DNA of 64,000 nucleotides from Paracoccaceae bacterium (GCA_024742835.1 JANSXS010000002.1:1-64000); one strand, 5' to 3'; positions 36,430 to 46,955 are shown, counted from the stretch's first letter. Notes: generated by a model not told the origin, from the letters alone. Made by a program: numbers and translations.

Positions 36430-36902
36430 GTCGCCTCGTACCGTCCTGATTTTCCGCCATCTTTCAGGATCACCCGGATGCCGCCAATTTCCATGGCCTT
36501 ATCCACTGCCTTGGCCATGTCATAGACGGTGAGCGCCGCTGTGCTGACGGCTGTCAGTGCTTCCATCTCTACGCCGGTCTGGCCCGAGGTCTTGACCGTG
36601 CCCTCGATCCGCACGCCGGGCAGGTCCGGGTCAAGCGTCAGATCCACGGCCACCTTTGTTACCGGCAAGGGGTGGCAAAGCGGGATCAGATCGGGAGTCT
36701 TTTTCGCACCCATGATCCCGGCTAGCCTGGCCACGGACAGAACATCGCCCTTTTTTGCACGACCTTCGGCAATGATATCAAATGTTTCGCGTGCCATCTT
36801 CACGTGGCCCTCGGCCACTGCGACACGGTCTGTCACAGCCTTGTCCGACACATCGACCATATGCGCGTCGCCCTTGCCGTCGAAATGCGTCAGCCCGGCC
36901 AT
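36426..36902 (-). CDS. moaC: Cyclic pyranopterin monophosphate synthase MoaC
   Basis: 158 residues. It rearranges the GTP-derived 3',8-cyclo intermediate into cPMP in molybdenum cofactor synthesis. Family motifs are [42 protein letters not shown] and the C-terminal ILKDGGKSG with its active-site Lys. The ATG shares one base with the trpC stop (TGATG), and the stop overlaps moeA, so Mo-cofactor and tryptophan genes form one transcript here. Confidence 0.96.
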   Translation of the reverse strand: MAGLTHFDGKGDAHMVDVSDKAVTDRVAVAEGHVKMARETFDIIAEGRAKKGDVLSVARLAGIMGAKKTPDLIPLCHPLPVTKVAVDLTLDPDLPGVRIEGTVKTSGQTGVEMEALTAVSTAALTVYDMAKAVDKAMEIGGIRVILKDGGKSGRYEAT

Positions 36903-37720
36903 CAGAACATTCCGTGGGGCGAGGCGGGGGCCGACAGCATCTGAAGCGTGGCCTGCGCTACGTCCTCTTGCCGCATCATCGTCTCGCCGATCAGGAAGCA
37001 GCGGGCACCGTAGCGGGCCAGGTCCGACAGGTCGTCCGGCCCGGACAGACCGCTTTCGGAGATCATAAGCCGATCGGCGGGCACGAATTTCGCAAGGCTC
37101 TTGGTGACGTCGAGCGTGGTTTCAAAGGTATTCAGATCGCGATTGTTGATGCCGATCATCCGGGAGGACAGCATAGTCGCCCGGTCAAGTTCCGCGCGAT
37201 CATGTACCTCGATCAGCGCCTCCATGCCATGCTCAGCGGCGGCCTCTTCCAACTCGCGGGCCTGTGCGTCGCTGACCGAGGCCATGATGATCAGGATCGC
37301 ATCCGCGCCCCAGGCGCGCGCCTCGGCCACCTGGTAGGGATCATACATGAAATCCTTGCGCAGCACCGGCAATGCGCAGGCGGCGCGCGCCTGTTTCAGG
37401 TAATCCGGCGCGCCCTGAAAACTGGGTGTGTCGGTCAGTACCGACAGGCAGGTTGCACCGCCCTTGACATAAGCCTGCGCCAAGGATTCAGGATCGAAAT
37501 CCGCGCGGATCAATCCCTTGGAGGGGCTGGCCTTCTTGATTTCGGCGATCAGGCCAAAGCCGGATTTGCTGGCTTGCAGCAATGCCTCGGAAAACGGGCG
37601 GACGGCGGGGGCCGCTTGGGCCTCTGCCTCGATGGTCTCAAGGGATTTCTCGGCCTTGGCGGCCGCAATCTCTTCGAGCTTGTAGGCTTTGATCTTTTCA
37701 AGGATGGACGGGGTGCTCAT
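36902..37720 (-). CDS. trpC: Indole-3-glycerol phosphate synthase
   Basis: 272 residues, TIM barrel. The fourth step of tryptophan synthesis from anthranilate. Motifs are [42 protein letters not shown]-type (seen as IMASVSD here), [15 protein letters not shown] and [12 protein letters not shown]. The frame opens at 37777; ATG 37720 ([14 protein letters not shown]) is the family start and overlaps the trpD stop by four bases. It is not fused to trpF. Confidence 0.96.
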   Translation of the reverse strand: MSTPSILEKIKAYKLEEIAAAKAEKSLETIEAEAQAAPAVRPFSEALLQASKSGFGLIAEIKKASPSKGLIRADFDPESLAQAYVKGGATCLSVLTDTPSFQGAPDYLKQARAACALPVLRKDFMYDPYQVAEARAWGADAILIIMASVSDAQARELEEAAAEHGMEALIEVHDRAELDRATMLSSRMIGINNRDLNTFETTLDVTKSLAKFVPADRLMISESGLSGPDDLSDLARYGARCFLIGETMMRQEDVAQATLQMLSAPASPHGMF

Positions 37721-38739
37721 GCGGCCTCCGATGTGACGCGTGCAAGGGTTTCGATCCGGGCCAATGCAGCACCGCAATCGATGCTTTGGGCGGCCAAGGC
37801 CACGCCCTCGCGCAGATCCTCTGTTTTGCCCGCAACAATTAGGGCCGCGGCGGCGTTCAGCAACACGGCGTCGCGATAGGCCCCGGTCCGCCCCTGCAAC
37901 AAGGCCCGAAAGGCCGCACCGTTCTCTTCGGGCGTGCCGCCCAAAATTGCCTCGAACGGATGTTCCGGCAGGCCGAAATCCTCGGGGTGCAGTTCTACCT
38001 CGCGGATCGTGCCATCTTCTTCGAGCGCGACGACATGGCTTACCCCGGCGATGCTCAGTTCATCGGTGCCGTCGCCGCCATGCACCAGCCAGGCGCGCTC
38101 TGACCCAAGCTGTGCCAGCGTTTCAGCCATCGGCCGGATCAGAGTGCGGGAAAACGCACCGGTAAGCTGCCGTTTGACACCCGCCGGGTTGGTCAGCGGC
38201 CCCAGGATATTGAAGATCGTGCGCGTGCCAAGCTCGGCGCGTACCGGGCCGACATGGGCCATAGCCGGATGGTGCATCGGCGCCATCATGAAAGCGATCC
38301 CAGCCTCTTTCAGGGCGGTTTCAACCACTTGCACGCCGACCATCACGTTGACGCCCATCTGCGTCAGCGCATCCGCCGCGCCGGATTTGGAGCTGAGGTT
38401 GCGGTTGCCATGCTTGGCCACCGGCACGCCCGCGCCCGCCACGACAAAGGCCGTCGCAGTAGAGATGTTGAGTGTGCCCTTGCCATCGCCGCCTGTGCCG
38501 ACTATGTCCATCGCGCCCTCGGGAGCGCGTACCTTGTTGCATTTGGCGCGCATCACGGCGGCGGCGGCGGCGTATTCGTCCACCGTCTCGCCCCGCGTGC
38601 GCAGCGCCATCAGAAAGCCGCCCATCTGCGCCGGTGTCGCCTCGCCCTCGAACAGAACGGCAAAGGCGCGCTCGGCCTCGTCCCGCGTCAGCGCCCGCTC
38701 TGCCGCCATGCCGATCAGGGGCTTGAGGATATCGCTCAT
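37717..38739 (-). CDS. trpD: Anthranilate phosphoribosyltransferase
   Basis: 340 residues. It joins anthranilate to PRPP. The PRPP-binding loop is [14 protein letters not shown] and the anthranilate region [35 protein letters not shown] completes the signature. It overlaps trpG by four bases upstream and trpC by four downstream, so it is the middle gene of a coupled trpGDC unit. Confidence 0.97.
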   Translation of the reverse strand: MSDILKPLIGMAAERALTRDEAERAFAVLFEGEATPAQMGGFLMALRTRGETVDEYAAAAAVMRAKCNKVRAPEGAMDIVGTGGDGKGTLNISTATAFVVAGAGVPVAKHGNRNLSSKSGAADALTQMGVNVMVGVQVVETALKEAGIAFMMAPMHHPAMAHVGPVRAELGTRTIFNILGPLTNPAGVKRQLTGAFSRTLIRPMAETLAQLGSERAWLVHGGDGTDELSIAGVSHVVALEEDGTIREVELHPEDFGLPEHPFEAILGGTPEENGAAFRALLQGRTGAYRDAVLLNAAAALIVAGKTEDLREGVALAAQSIDCGAALARIETLARVTSEAA

Positions 38740-39317
38740 GCCGTCACCTTCATCACATCGAGAAAGTTTTTCAACAAGGCATGACCGTGCTGCGATGCGA
38801 TGGATTCGGGGTGAAACTGCACGCCGTGGACGGGCAAATCGCGATGTTGCAGGCCCATGATCGTGCCGTCGTCCAGCTCCGCGGTGATCTCAAGGCAGTC
38901 GGGGCAGCTGTCCCGCTCCACCACCAGCGAGTGATAGCGCGTGGCGTCAAACGGGGTCGGCAGGCCTGCGAACACGCCTTTGCCCTCGTGATGCATCGCG
39001 CCCATCTTACCATGCACAATGTCCGTATGCCGCGCCACGGTGCCGCCAAAGACCTGCCCGATGGTCTGATGCCCAAGGCACACCCCCAGAAGCGGCGTCC
39101 GCGTCTCAGCGGCGGCTTGCGTCAGCGCAAGGCAGATGCCCGACTGGTCCGGCGTGCCGGGGCCGGGCGACAGCAGGATGCCCGCGGGCTTCATCGCCAT
39201 CGCCTCTTGTACATCCAGCGCGTCGTTGCGGCGCACGACCACTTCGGCACCCAACTCGCCCACGTAATGCACGAGGTTGTAGGTAAAACTGTCATAGTTG
39301 TCGATCAGCAGCAGCAT
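38736..39317 (-). CDS. trpG: Anthranilate synthase component II (glutamine amidotransferase)
   Basis: 193 residues, class I amidotransferase. The nucleophile elbow is [10 protein letters not shown], and the His-Glu pair is FHPESIAS; it supplies ammonia to TrpE. ATG 39317 ([14 protein letters not shown]) is chosen over GTG 39335 because AAGGGA precedes it. Its partner trpE is about 3 kb away on the same strand, in a separate unit. Confidence 0.96.
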   Translation of the reverse strand: MLLLIDNYDSFTYNLVHYVGELGAEVVVRRNDALDVQEAMAMKPAGILLSPGPGTPDQSGICLALTQAAAETRTPLLGVCLGHQTIGQVFGGTVARHTDIVHGKMGAMHHEGKGVFAGLPTPFDATRYHSLVVERDSCPDCLEITAELDDGTIMGLQHRDLPVHGVQFHPESIASQHGHALLKNFLDVMKVTA

Positions 39318-39443
39318 CTTGCCCGTTCCCTTCACGGTTGGGGCTTTAGGCCCGGGTCGCGGTCGGGCTATACATGTTCAGGGTTGCGCGGCACCGTCAA
39401 GGGGCGCAAAAGTGGAAAAAAGCAAATACACGAGGGCAAAGCA

Positions 39444-40955
39444 GTGTTACGCGGATTACTCGCAGGTCTCCTGTCCGGAACGGCGCTCTCTGGGGTGGCA
39501 CTGGGGGCGATATCGCTGATGTCCGAGGCGCCGGGCAAGCGCGCACCAGAGACGACGACGCTCGATGTGCCCGCCGGATCGGAATTCGACCAGCAGCGTG
39601 ACGACGAACAGACGACACTGACCCCTCTGGAGGATCGACCCGCCGCCGAAAGTGTGCCGCAGGTCAGCGCCCCGGTGCCAGACGATCTGACCTTGCTTGG
39701 TGACGCCGACACGACCCCGGCCATAACCCCCGAAACGGGCGAGGCGGAGATCGGGCTGGACACACCCGAGATGCCGCAGGGCGACAGCGATGTGGCCGTG
39801 CAGGGCGAAGAGCCTGTTCTCCCGAATCCGCAGGCGCTTCCACCGCAGGCCCCCGCAAGCGAACAGGGTTTGTCGATTTCCACCGTGCCGGCGCAACCCG
39901 TGCTCCCCGATGCTGAAACAAGCGCATTTCCCGAGCCTGAGGCGACAGAGCCCGAAAGCGCCGCCGAAATGGCGCCGGAGGCCCCCGCGACGGAACCGGC
40001 CCAGGACGCGTCAAAGCCCGAGGCGGCGGAGAACACGGTTGAACCCCGGGTCGATTCCCGGTCAGAGACGAAGCCAGAGATAGAGGCTAATCCGGACAGT
40101 GCCGCAGCAGCGGAGCCCGAAACCATCCCGCCCGCGGAAGTGCCGCCAAGTTCGACCATCGGCGACCTGGCCCCGGATGTGACCACCAAAAGGCTGCCCG
40201 TTATCGGCGATCCGGACGCAACGGAACCGGAGGCCGCCTCGCCAGAGGCGGACGACGCGCCAACAGACACGTCGGATCAGCTTGCCCCGATCGACCGTTT
40301 CGCCGTGCCTTTCGAGAACCCCGATGACAAACCGTTGATGTCGATCATCCTGATCGACAATGGCACCAGCCCGATCGGCCCGGCGGCGCTTGCCGATTTT
40401 CCCTACCCTATCAGCTTTGCCATCGACGCGACTCGCCCGGATGCCGCGGAAATCGCGGCCCGGTATCGGGCCGCGGGGCTTGAAGTTCTGGCCATGGCAG
40501 ACCTTCCCGATACCGCCAGCCCGCAGGATGCGGAAATCGCCGTGGCGGCCACCCTGCGCGCCGTCCCCGAGGCCGTGGCCGTCATAGAGGGCACCCGGAC
40601 CGGCCTTCAGGGCAGCCGCGACGCCGCGGAACACTTGGCCCCTATCCTGCTGGACAGCGGCCATGGGCTGGTGATGTTTCCCAAGGGCCTCGACACGGTC
40701 CGGAAACTCATTGCCCGCGAAGGCGTCCCCGCCGCGACCGTGTTCCGCGATTTCGACAGCGAGGATCAGGATGCCACCGTCATCCGCCGCTTTCTCGATC
40801 AGGCGGCGTTTCGTGCAGGCCGTGAAGACAACGGGGTGATCATGGTGGGGCGCTTGCGCCCCGATACCATCTCGGCCTTGTTGTTGTGGGGTTTGCAGGA
40901 TCGGGCGGCTTCAGTGGCGCTTGCGCCCGTCTCGGCGATCCTGACCGCAGAGTAA
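39444..40955 (+). CDS. Divergent polysaccharide deacetylase family protein (YibQ type) with long acidic linker
   Basis: 503 residues. An N-terminal membrane helix (about 1-22) is followed by roughly 260 residues rich in Pro, Glu, Ala and Thr, predicted to be disordered, then a C-terminal NodB-like fold (about 295-500) with MSIILIDNGTSPIGPAAL, PYPISFAIDA and GLVMFPKGLDTV. Known YibQ proteins lack full deacetylase activity and may act at the envelope. The GTG start at 39444 has GAGGG eight bases upstream; ORFs opening further upstream overlap trpG on the other strand and are discounted. Confidence 0.8.
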   Translation: MLRGLLAGLLSGTALSGVALGAISLMSEAPGKRAPETTTLDVPAGSEFDQQRDDEQTTLTPLEDRPAAESVPQVSAPVPDDLTLLGDADTTPAITPETGEAEIGLDTPEMPQGDSDVAVQGEEPVLPNPQALPPQAPASEQGLSISTVPAQPVLPDAETSAFPEPEATEPESAAEMAPEAPATEPAQDASKPEAAENTVEPRVDSRSETKPEIEANPDSAAAAEPETIPPAEVPPSSTIGDLAPDVTTKRLPVIGDPDATEPEAASPEADDAPTDTSDQLAPIDRFAVPFENPDDKPLMSIILIDNGTSPIGPAALADFPYPISFAIDATRPDAAEIAARYRAAGLEVLAMADLPDTASPQDAEIAVAATLRAVPEAVAVIEGTRTGLQGSRDAAEHLAPILLDSGHGLVMFPKGLDTVRKLIAREGVPAATVFRDFDSEDQDATVIRRFLDQAAFRAGREDNGVIMVGRLRPDTISALLLWGLQDRAASVALAPVSAILTAE

Positions 40956-40973
40956 TGCGTGGCGCGCCGCCCA

Positions 40974-41525
40974 TCAGACGCTCACCTGACGCCACGTTCC
41001 GGGGTCAAGGCCATCCAGCGTCCATGTTCCGACCTGCCAACGCACCAGCCGCAAGGTAGGGTGGCCGACATGGGCCGTCATCCGCCGGACCTGTCGGTTG
41101 CGACCCTCGGAAATGGTGATCCGCAACCAGCAGTCGGGCACGCTTTTGCGGTAGCGGACGGGCGGGTCGCGGTCCCATAATTCGGGCGGATCGATGCGTG
41201 CCACGCGCGCCGGGCGCGTCGGCCCGTCCTTGAGCGTCACACCCGCGCGCAGCGCGGTCAGTTCGGCATCACCGGGAAGGCCTTCGACCTGTACGAGATA
41301 GGTTTTTTCGGTCTTGAATTTGGGGCTGGCGATCCGCGCCTGCAACCGTCCGTCATCGGTCAGGATCAACAGCCCCTCGCTATCACGGTCAAGCCGCCCG
41401 GCGGGGTAAACGCCGGGCTGCGTCACATAGGCGGAAAGCGTCGGGCGCGGGCTGTCCGCGCTGCCCTTGTCGGTGAACTGGGACAGCACACCGAAAGGCT
41501 TGTTGAACAGGATGAGCCGGGCCAT
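40974..41525 (-). CDS. 23S rRNA pseudouridine synthase, RluE type
   Basis: 183 residues. The catalytic motif [14 protein letters not shown] has nucleophile Asp46; [14 protein letters not shown] is the typical N-terminal strand and [10 protein letters not shown] the C-terminal signature. The short size without an S4 domain points to RluE, which modifies U2457 of 23S rRNA in E. coli, but a related RsuA-group target is possible. ATG 41525 ([10 protein letters not shown]) is used. It lies 39 bases downstream of the rhodanese gene. Confidence 0.88.
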   Translation of the reverse strand: MARLILFNKPFGVLSQFTDKGSADSPRPTLSAYVTQPGVYPAGRLDRDSEGLLILTDDGRLQARIASPKFKTEKTYLVQVEGLPGDAELTALRAGVTLKDGPTRPARVARIDPPELWDRDPPVRYRKSVPDCWLRITISEGRNRQVRRMTAHVGHPTLRLVRWQVGTWTLDGLDPGTWRQVSV

Positions 41526-41564
41526 GCCCCCGGTCATGCCCGAGCGACGGGCCCGGCGCAAGGA

Positions 41565-42176
41565 TTACTCGACGCCCTGCAACAGCCCTTCGGTCACTTT
41601 GTAGGTCCAGTCCAGATCGGCGTTCTTCCAGCCATTGACCACTCGGCGTCCGGCGTCGTTCTTGTCGCCCTCGAACCCGTCGATCATGGAATAAAGCGGA
41701 ATATCCACGCCGGCCTTGGTCAGCGTGTTCACCGCGGCCGCGCTGCGTGAACCCGACCGGCACATGACGACCACCGCCGCCGGGTCGGCTTCTTCCAGCA
41801 TCGCCTTTACCGCTGGCACGAAACCGGGATTGTCCATCATTTTGTAGCTGCCCTTCTTGGCATTCAGCTCATGCGCCGGATTGATCAGCTTGAAGGGCAC
41901 ATTCGCGTCCGCCGCCGTGGGATAGCCGATCAGCATGGTCTCCTCGGGAGAGCGCACATCCAGAAGCAACACGTCGTCACGCGCGGCCAGAACGTCTCCG
42001 GCCTCCGAGGCCGTGATGTAAAGACCGGCCTTCGTCTGTTTCTTGTCAGATAATTCAGCCGCGCTCACCGCTGTTTCAAGGGCCAGCGTGTCCGCCGCAA
42101 GTCCGGGCAGGGGGGCGGCAAGTGCAAGGCCCAAGGCAAGCGCCGGGGCGGCGAAAAGACGGGGTAGACAGGTCAT
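41565..42176 (-). CDS. Periplasmic rhodanese-like protein
   Basis: 203 residues with a signal peptide (about 1-28). The rhodanese domain carries LLLDVRSPEET and the active loop VMCRSGSRSAAA with Cys139. It could transfer sulfane sulfur or act as a thiol sensor in the periplasm. ATG 42176 is set by GGAAAGG upstream; the frame opens at 42212. No obvious sulfur-oxidation partner is adjacent. Confidence 0.88.
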   Translation of the reverse strand: MTCLPRLFAAPALALGLALAAPLPGLAADTLALETAVSAAELSDKKQTKAGLYITASEAGDVLAARDDVLLLDVRSPEETMLIGYPTAADANVPFKLINPAHELNAKKGSYKMMDNPGFVPAVKAMLEEADPAAVVVMCRSGSRSAAAVNTLTKAGVDIPLYSMIDGFEGDKNDAGRRVVNGWKNADLDWTYKVTEGLLQGVE

Positions 42177-42343
42177 TGAAGATCCTTTCCAAAAGCATTC
42201 AATAAGTCGCATATGAGATCAATAAATCGCGGATCAAGACCCGGCATTGACGTGGATCAATCGCGTTTGGCCGCAGCCGTTCATATCGCACAACGCATTA
42301 GCGGGACTGTCGCGCGGTGCAGACGGGGCACAGTTGATGGCGC

Positions 42344-43855
42344 TCAGCCGTTGCCGTTGCCGGAAAACCGTGATGCGTCCACGGCGGCGCGGCGGATGGC
42401 GTTGGATTTATGCACCGTTTCCATATATTCCGCCTGCGGGTCGCTGTCATAGACAACGCCGCCCCCGGCCTGAATGTAAAGCTTGCCATTTTTAACCACG
42501 GCCGTGCGCAGCGCGATGCACACATCCATATCGCCCCCGGCGCTGAAATAGCCCACGCCGCCGCCATAGACGCCGCGCTTTTCGGGTTCCAGCTCGTCGA
42601 TGATCTCCATCGCGCGCACCTTGGGCGCGCCAGAGACCGTCCCGGCGGGCAGACCGGCCAGCAGCGCCGACAGCGCGTCATGCTCTTCCGAAAGCTCGCC
42701 TACCACGTTCGATACGATATGCATCACGTGGCTGTAGCGTTCGATGATGAATTCCTCGGTCGGACGCACGGTTCCGACCTTTGCCACCCGGCCCACATCG
42801 TTGCGCCCAAGATCCAGCAGCATCAGGTGTTCGGCCAGCTCTTTTGCATCGGCGATCAGGTCCGCCTCGTTGGCGCGGTCTTCTTCGGGGGTCGCCCCGC
42901 GCGGGCGCGTGCCCGCTATGGGCCGGATCGTGACCTCGCCATCCATCACCCGCACAAGGATTTCCGGGCTGGCCCCCACCACCTGAAACCCGCCGAAATT
43001 GAAATAAAACATGAAGGGCGACGGGTTGGTGCGCCTCAAGGAACGGTAAAGCGCAAAGGGCGGGCGGGTGAAGTTTTGCGTCCAGCGCTGGCTTGGCACC
43101 ACCTGAAAGATGTCGCCGGCGCGAATATAGTCCTTGGCGCGCTCCACCGCGGCCTTGTAGCCGTCATGCGTGAAGTTCGACACCGGATCGGCATCTGGTT
43201 CGGCATCGCGCAGATCGCGCGCCTCGCGGGGCAGGGCGCGATCCAGATCGCGTACCGCGTCCATCACCCGTTCGGCGGCCTGTGCATAGGCCGCGCGCGC
43301 GCTTTGCCCGGCACTGGCCCAGGCGGGTGCCACGACGATCACGTCGCCCTTTACCCCGTCCAGCACCGCCACGACCGACGGGCGCATCAGTACCGCGTCG
43401 GGCAGGCCAAGCGGATCGGGGTTCACATTCGGCAGATGCTCGACCAACCGGATCATGTCATAGCCCAGATAGCCGAACAGCCCCGCGCTGGCCGCTGGCA
43501 GATCGGCGGGCAGGTCGATGCGGCTTTCGGCGATCAGCGCGCGCAGAGTGGTCAGCGGATCGCCCTCCAGAGGCTCAAACGCAGTGGGATCGAACCGCGC
43601 CGCGCGGTTGATCCGGCTGGTGTGGCCATGGCATTGCCAGATCACGTCCGGTTTCATCCCGACAATGGAATACCGGCCCCGCACCTCGCCGCCGGTGACG
43701 GATTCAAGGATGAATGCATCCTGCGCCGCTCCCGTCAGCTTGAGCATCAGCGACACCGGCGTGTCCAGATCCGCGGCCAGCCGCGTGTAAACCACCTGGT
43801 TCAGCCCGGCAGCGTGCCCGCTCGCGAAGTCCTCGAATGACGGTGTCAGCTCCAC
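42344..43855 (-). CDS. trpE: Anthranilate synthase component I
   Basis: 503 residues. It makes anthranilate from chorismate with ammonia from TrpG. Chorismate-binding motifs are FYFNFGGFQVVGASPEI, IRPIAGTRPRG, ELAEHLMLLDLGRND and GGGVGYFSAGGDMD. The feedback-site region SLMLKLTGAAQDAFILES is present. The start is GTG 43855 (MELTPSFEDF), 12 bases after the foldase stop, and no leader peptide fits, so classical attenuation just ahead of it is unlikely. It is separate from trpGDC. Confidence 0.96.
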   Translation of the reverse strand: MELTPSFEDFASGHAAGLNQVVYTRLAADLDTPVSLMLKLTGAAQDAFILESVTGGEVRGRYSIVGMKPDVIWQCHGHTSRINRAARFDPTAFEPLEGDPLTTLRALIAESRIDLPADLPAASAGLFGYLGYDMIRLVEHLPNVNPDPLGLPDAVLMRPSVVAVLDGVKGDVIVVAPAWASAGQSARAAYAQAAERVMDAVRDLDRALPREARDLRDAEPDADPVSNFTHDGYKAAVERAKDYIRAGDIFQVVPSQRWTQNFTRPPFALYRSLRRTNPSPFMFYFNFGGFQVVGASPEILVRVMDGEVTIRPIAGTRPRGATPEEDRANEADLIADAKELAEHLMLLDLGRNDVGRVAKVGTVRPTEEFIIERYSHVMHIVSNVVGELSEEHDALSALLAGLPAGTVSGAPKVRAMEIIDELEPEKRGVYGGGVGYFSAGGDMDVCIALRTAVVKNGKLYIQAGGGVVYDSDPQAEYMETVHKSNAIRRAAVDASRFSGNGNG

Positions 43856-43867
43856 CTGCGCGGCCCT

Positions 43868-45709
43868 TTATTGAAAGTTCGAATGCACGGCGTTGATCGC
43901 CGATTGGTCAAGCTCGATCCCGGCCCGCGCCCGGATATCGGTGGCCAGCACCTGAAACAGGTCCTGCGCGAGCCCGTTCACCGCGTCGTCGCGCAGAAAC
44001 TCGCGGCTTTGCACCAGATCCGGGTTGTCGAGGTCCGGGTCTTCGATCTCTTGCAATTGCAGCACGAAAATCCGTCCGGGCCCCTCGACGATGCGCGCCT
44101 CGCCCTGCTCCATGGCGAACACGGTTTCGATGAACTGGTCCGGCGTGTTCTCGACAAAGCCCTGCCGGGTGACCTGCTGCTCCAGATCCACGGTCAGCCC
44201 GACCTGTCCATAGCTTTCGCCCGCTTTCAGCCGTGTGATCAGCGGCTCGGCCCGCTCTTTCAGCAATGCGACGACCTGATCATCCGTCCAGCCCGCCTCG
44301 ACCGCCTCGCGTACCTCGTCCAGCGGGCGCAGCATGGGCGGTGAAACCGCGTCAAGCCGCAGGGCAAAGATGCCACCATCCTCCAGCGATTCGACCTCCG
44401 GGTAGTCATCCCCGCTGACCGCGCGCGCCATGCGCCGGAAGCCGTCATAGGCGGCAATGCCAATATCCACGCCGGAATGCCAGTCGATCTTTCCCAGTTC
44501 CATGTCGGTTTCCTGCGTCAGATCCTCCAGTGTGGCACCACCGGCCAGAAGATCGTCGATGCTGTCGACCTGTGCTTCGATCACGCGACGTGCGCGATCA
44601 CCGGCAAGCGCATCACGCAACATCGGCTCGGCTTGCTCAAAGCTGACGATTTGCGCGTCAAGCACCGCGTTCACCCGGAAAAGCGCGGGCCCCAGATCGG
44701 TATCGACCGGCCCGGCAATCTCTCCGGCGGAGATCGCAAACACGTCGGCCCCCGCAGCCCCGAGGTCAGCCTCGCTGCGAATGCCAAGATCCACGTCACT
44801 CAGGTCAAGACCGCGCGCTGCCACCAGATCCTCGAAACTGGCCGTGCCGCTATCCAGTCGCACCGCCGCCTGTTCCGCTGCCGCGGTGTCGGGAAAGATC
44901 AGCCGCTCCAACAGGCGACGCTCGGGCTGGTTGAACTCTGAATTGCGGTCGGCGTACTCGTCGCGCAGCGCGGCTTCGTCCAGCTCGACCGTGTCGATGA
45001 TCATCTCCGGCGTCAGCCAGGCATAGGTGATCTGCTTTACCTCGGGCCGGGTAAAGGCGTCTTCGTTTTGCGCGTGATAGGCTTCCAGCTCGGCCTCGGT
45101 CGGCACGGGTACGCCCACCTCCAGATCGCTACGATCCAGCAAGGCAGAAGCCACCTTGCGCCGCTCTCCGAGGTAGCGGGTCATCACGTCAAGATAGCTT
45201 TCGGGCATCCGCACCCCGGCCAGAACCGCCGCCTGCACAAAGGATCGGGCGGTCTCGTCGCGGATGTCCTCTTCGAATTCCGCCTCGTTCAGCCCTGCCT
45301 GATCCAGCGCAAAACGATAGGAATCGCGGTTGAACTCCCCATCCGGGCCGGTGAACTGCCTCAGCTCAAGTATCTGGCGGGCAAGCGCCTCGTCCCCCAA
45401 GGACAGGCCAAGCTGCATGGTCTCGTGATCCAGCGCGGCGCGGTTGATCAACTGCGCCAGAACCTGATCCGTCAGCCCTATCTGCCGTGCCCGCGAAAAG
45501 CTCATCGGTTCCTGCGTCTCGGCCTCGATGGCGCGGATTTCGCGTTGCAGGCCACGGAAATAATCGTTCACCGTGATCTCGGCGTCGCCAACAGAGCCGA
45601 TGGCGCGCTGCGTGCCGGACAGATTGGTCACGCCAAAGCCCGCAAGGCCAATGATCAGCAGACCCATGAGGATCCACATCAGCGATTTCGTAATGCTCTT
45701 GGCTGCCAT
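43868..45709 (-). CDS. PpiD-like peptidyl-prolyl isomerase / periplasmic foldase
   Basis: 613 residues. One N-terminal membrane helix (about 11-30) anchors a periplasmic SurA-N type chaperone region (GDAEITVNDYFRGLQREIRA) and one or more parvulin-like domains (around 230-370). It helps outer-membrane and secreted proteins fold. ATG 45709 (MAAKSITKSLMWILM) has GGGGG upstream; the frame opens at 45724. The coupling to trpE (12-base gap) suggests a shared transcript. Confidence 0.88.
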   Translation of the reverse strand: MAAKSITKSLMWILMGLLIIGLAGFGVTNLSGTQRAIGSVGDAEITVNDYFRGLQREIRAIEAETQEPMSFSRARQIGLTDQVLAQLINRAALDHETMQLGLSLGDEALARQILELRQFTGPDGEFNRDSYRFALDQAGLNEAEFEEDIRDETARSFVQAAVLAGVRMPESYLDVMTRYLGERRKVASALLDRSDLEVGVPVPTEAELEAYHAQNEDAFTRPEVKQITYAWLTPEMIIDTVELDEAALRDEYADRNSEFNQPERRLLERLIFPDTAAAEQAAVRLDSGTASFEDLVAARGLDLSDVDLGIRSEADLGAAGADVFAISAGEIAGPVDTDLGPALFRVNAVLDAQIVSFEQAEPMLRDALAGDRARRVIEAQVDSIDDLLAGGATLEDLTQETDMELGKIDWHSGVDIGIAAYDGFRRMARAVSGDDYPEVESLEDGGIFALRLDAVSPPMLRPLDEVREAVEAGWTDDQVVALLKERAEPLITRLKAGESYGQVGLTVDLEQQVTRQGFVENTPDQFIETVFAMEQGEARIVEGPGRIFVLQLQEIEDPDLDNPDLVQSREFLRDDAVNGLAQDLFQVLATDIRARAGIELDQSAINAVHSNFQ

Positions 45710-45752
45710 GCGGCCCCCTGTCAAACGGCGGTTCTTTTACGTTCGTGCCTGT

Positions 45753-46955
45753 CTAAGCCCTGTCCACATCCGTAGCAAGAGGCCAGCGCAGGCCCGCCAA
45801 CCGCTGGAACAGACCGCCGATCCCGTCACGGTCCACATTCGCAAAGGCCACGCGCAACTCACGCGCGCCGCGCGGATCATCGGCGGGCCGGAACATGGTG
45901 CCGGGCAACAGCAGGACACCCGCCTCGCGCACCAGTTTGGGGGCCAATTCATGGCTGGGCTGTGCATACGGATGGCGCAGATAGGCGAAATAGGCGCCGC
46001 AGCCGGCCAGTTGCCACCCCTGCGCGGTCAACAGGGGCATCGCGGCCTCGATTGCGGCGCGCCGGTCAAGGATCTCATCGCGCTCGCCCGCCAGCCACTG
46101 GCCCAGGTTGCGCATCCCCCACAGCGCCGCGATCTGGCCAAGCTGGTTGGGACAGATCGTGACCGTGTCGAGAAATTTTTCCGCCTCCGCCAAAACTGCG
46201 CGCCCCGCCACCATCGCGCCAACCCGGTGCCCGGTCAGCCGGTACGCTTTGGAAAAAGAATAAAGCTGGACCAGGGTCTGGTGCCAGTCTGCGTCCTGAA
46301 ACAGATCATGCGGCGCGCCGCTGCGCGCGTCGAAATCGCGGTATGTCTCGTCCACGATCAGCCGCAAGCCCGTCTCGCGCGCCAGATCGTATATCTGCCG
46401 CACAAGGGCGGCCGGATATTCCACCCCGCCGGGATTGTTGGGCGTGACCAGCACGATCGCGCGCGTGGCCGGGGTGATCAGGGCGCGCGCCGCCGCCGGG
46501 TCGGGCAGCATGTCAGCGCCGGTCTGCAAGGGCACCGCACGAACCCCGGCCATGTCCAGCCACATCTTGTGATTGAAGTACCATGGCACCGGCAGGATCA
46601 CCTCGTCGCCTTCGCCGCAGATCGCGGTGATCGTCGCGCAGAACGCCTGATTGCACCCGGATGTGATACCTACCTGGCTTGCCCCGATTTCACCGCCATA
46701 GGCGGCTGACCATTGCGACGCCACCTCTTGCCTCAGGTCGTCACGACCCAGAACCGGCCCATAAAGATGCGCCTGAGAATCGTGTAGCGCGGCCTCGGCG
46801 ATGACCTGCCGCAAGGCTTCGGGCGGCGGCTCCACCGGGGCGGCCTGGCTGACATTGATCAACGGGCGCCCGGCGGGAAAGACCGCCCCCTCAAGCCAGC
46901 GGCGCGCTTCCATCACAGGCGGTGAAAAGGTGGTCGCTGTGCGGCTCCGGCTCAT
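45753..46955 (-). CDS. PLP-dependent class I/II aminotransferase
   Basis: 400 residues. The PLP lysine lies in YSFSKAYRLTGHRVG; LVTPNNPGGVEYP and IVDETYRDFDARSG are the fold type I signatures. N-terminal ISxAAP-like (INVSQAAP) fits aspartate/aromatic aminotransferases. ATG 46955 is set by AAGGA six bases upstream; the frame opens at 47051. It is on the same strand as gpt and fabI upstream and could serve aromatic amino acid metabolism, but the substrate is not determined. Confidence 0.88.
   Translation of the reverse strand: MSRSRTATTFSPPVMEARRWLEGAVFPAGRPLINVSQAAPVEPPPEALRQVIAEAALHDSQAHLYGPVLGRDDLRQEVASQWSAAYGGEIGASQVGITSGCNQAFCATITAICGEGDEVILPVPWYFNHKMWLDMAGVRAVPLQTGADMLPDPAAARALITPATRAIVLVTPNNPGGVEYPAALVRQIYDLARETGLRLIVDETYRDFDARSGAPHDLFQDADWHQTLVQLYSFSKAYRLTGHRVGAMVAGRAVLAEAEKFLDTVTICPNQLGQIAALWGMRNLGQWLAGERDEILDRRAAIEAAMPLLTAQGWQLAGCGAYFAYLRHPYAQPSHELAPKLVREAGVLLLPGTMFRPADDPRGARELRVAFANVDRDGIGGLFQRLAGLRWPLATDVDRA

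Noticed and set aside
40030-40060. A tRNA T-arm-like stretch
   Set aside because: It lies inside the YibQ-type gene and no cloverleaf forms around it.
42410-43840. A 476-codon plus-strand ORF
   Set aside because: It is antisense to trpE, which is intact.
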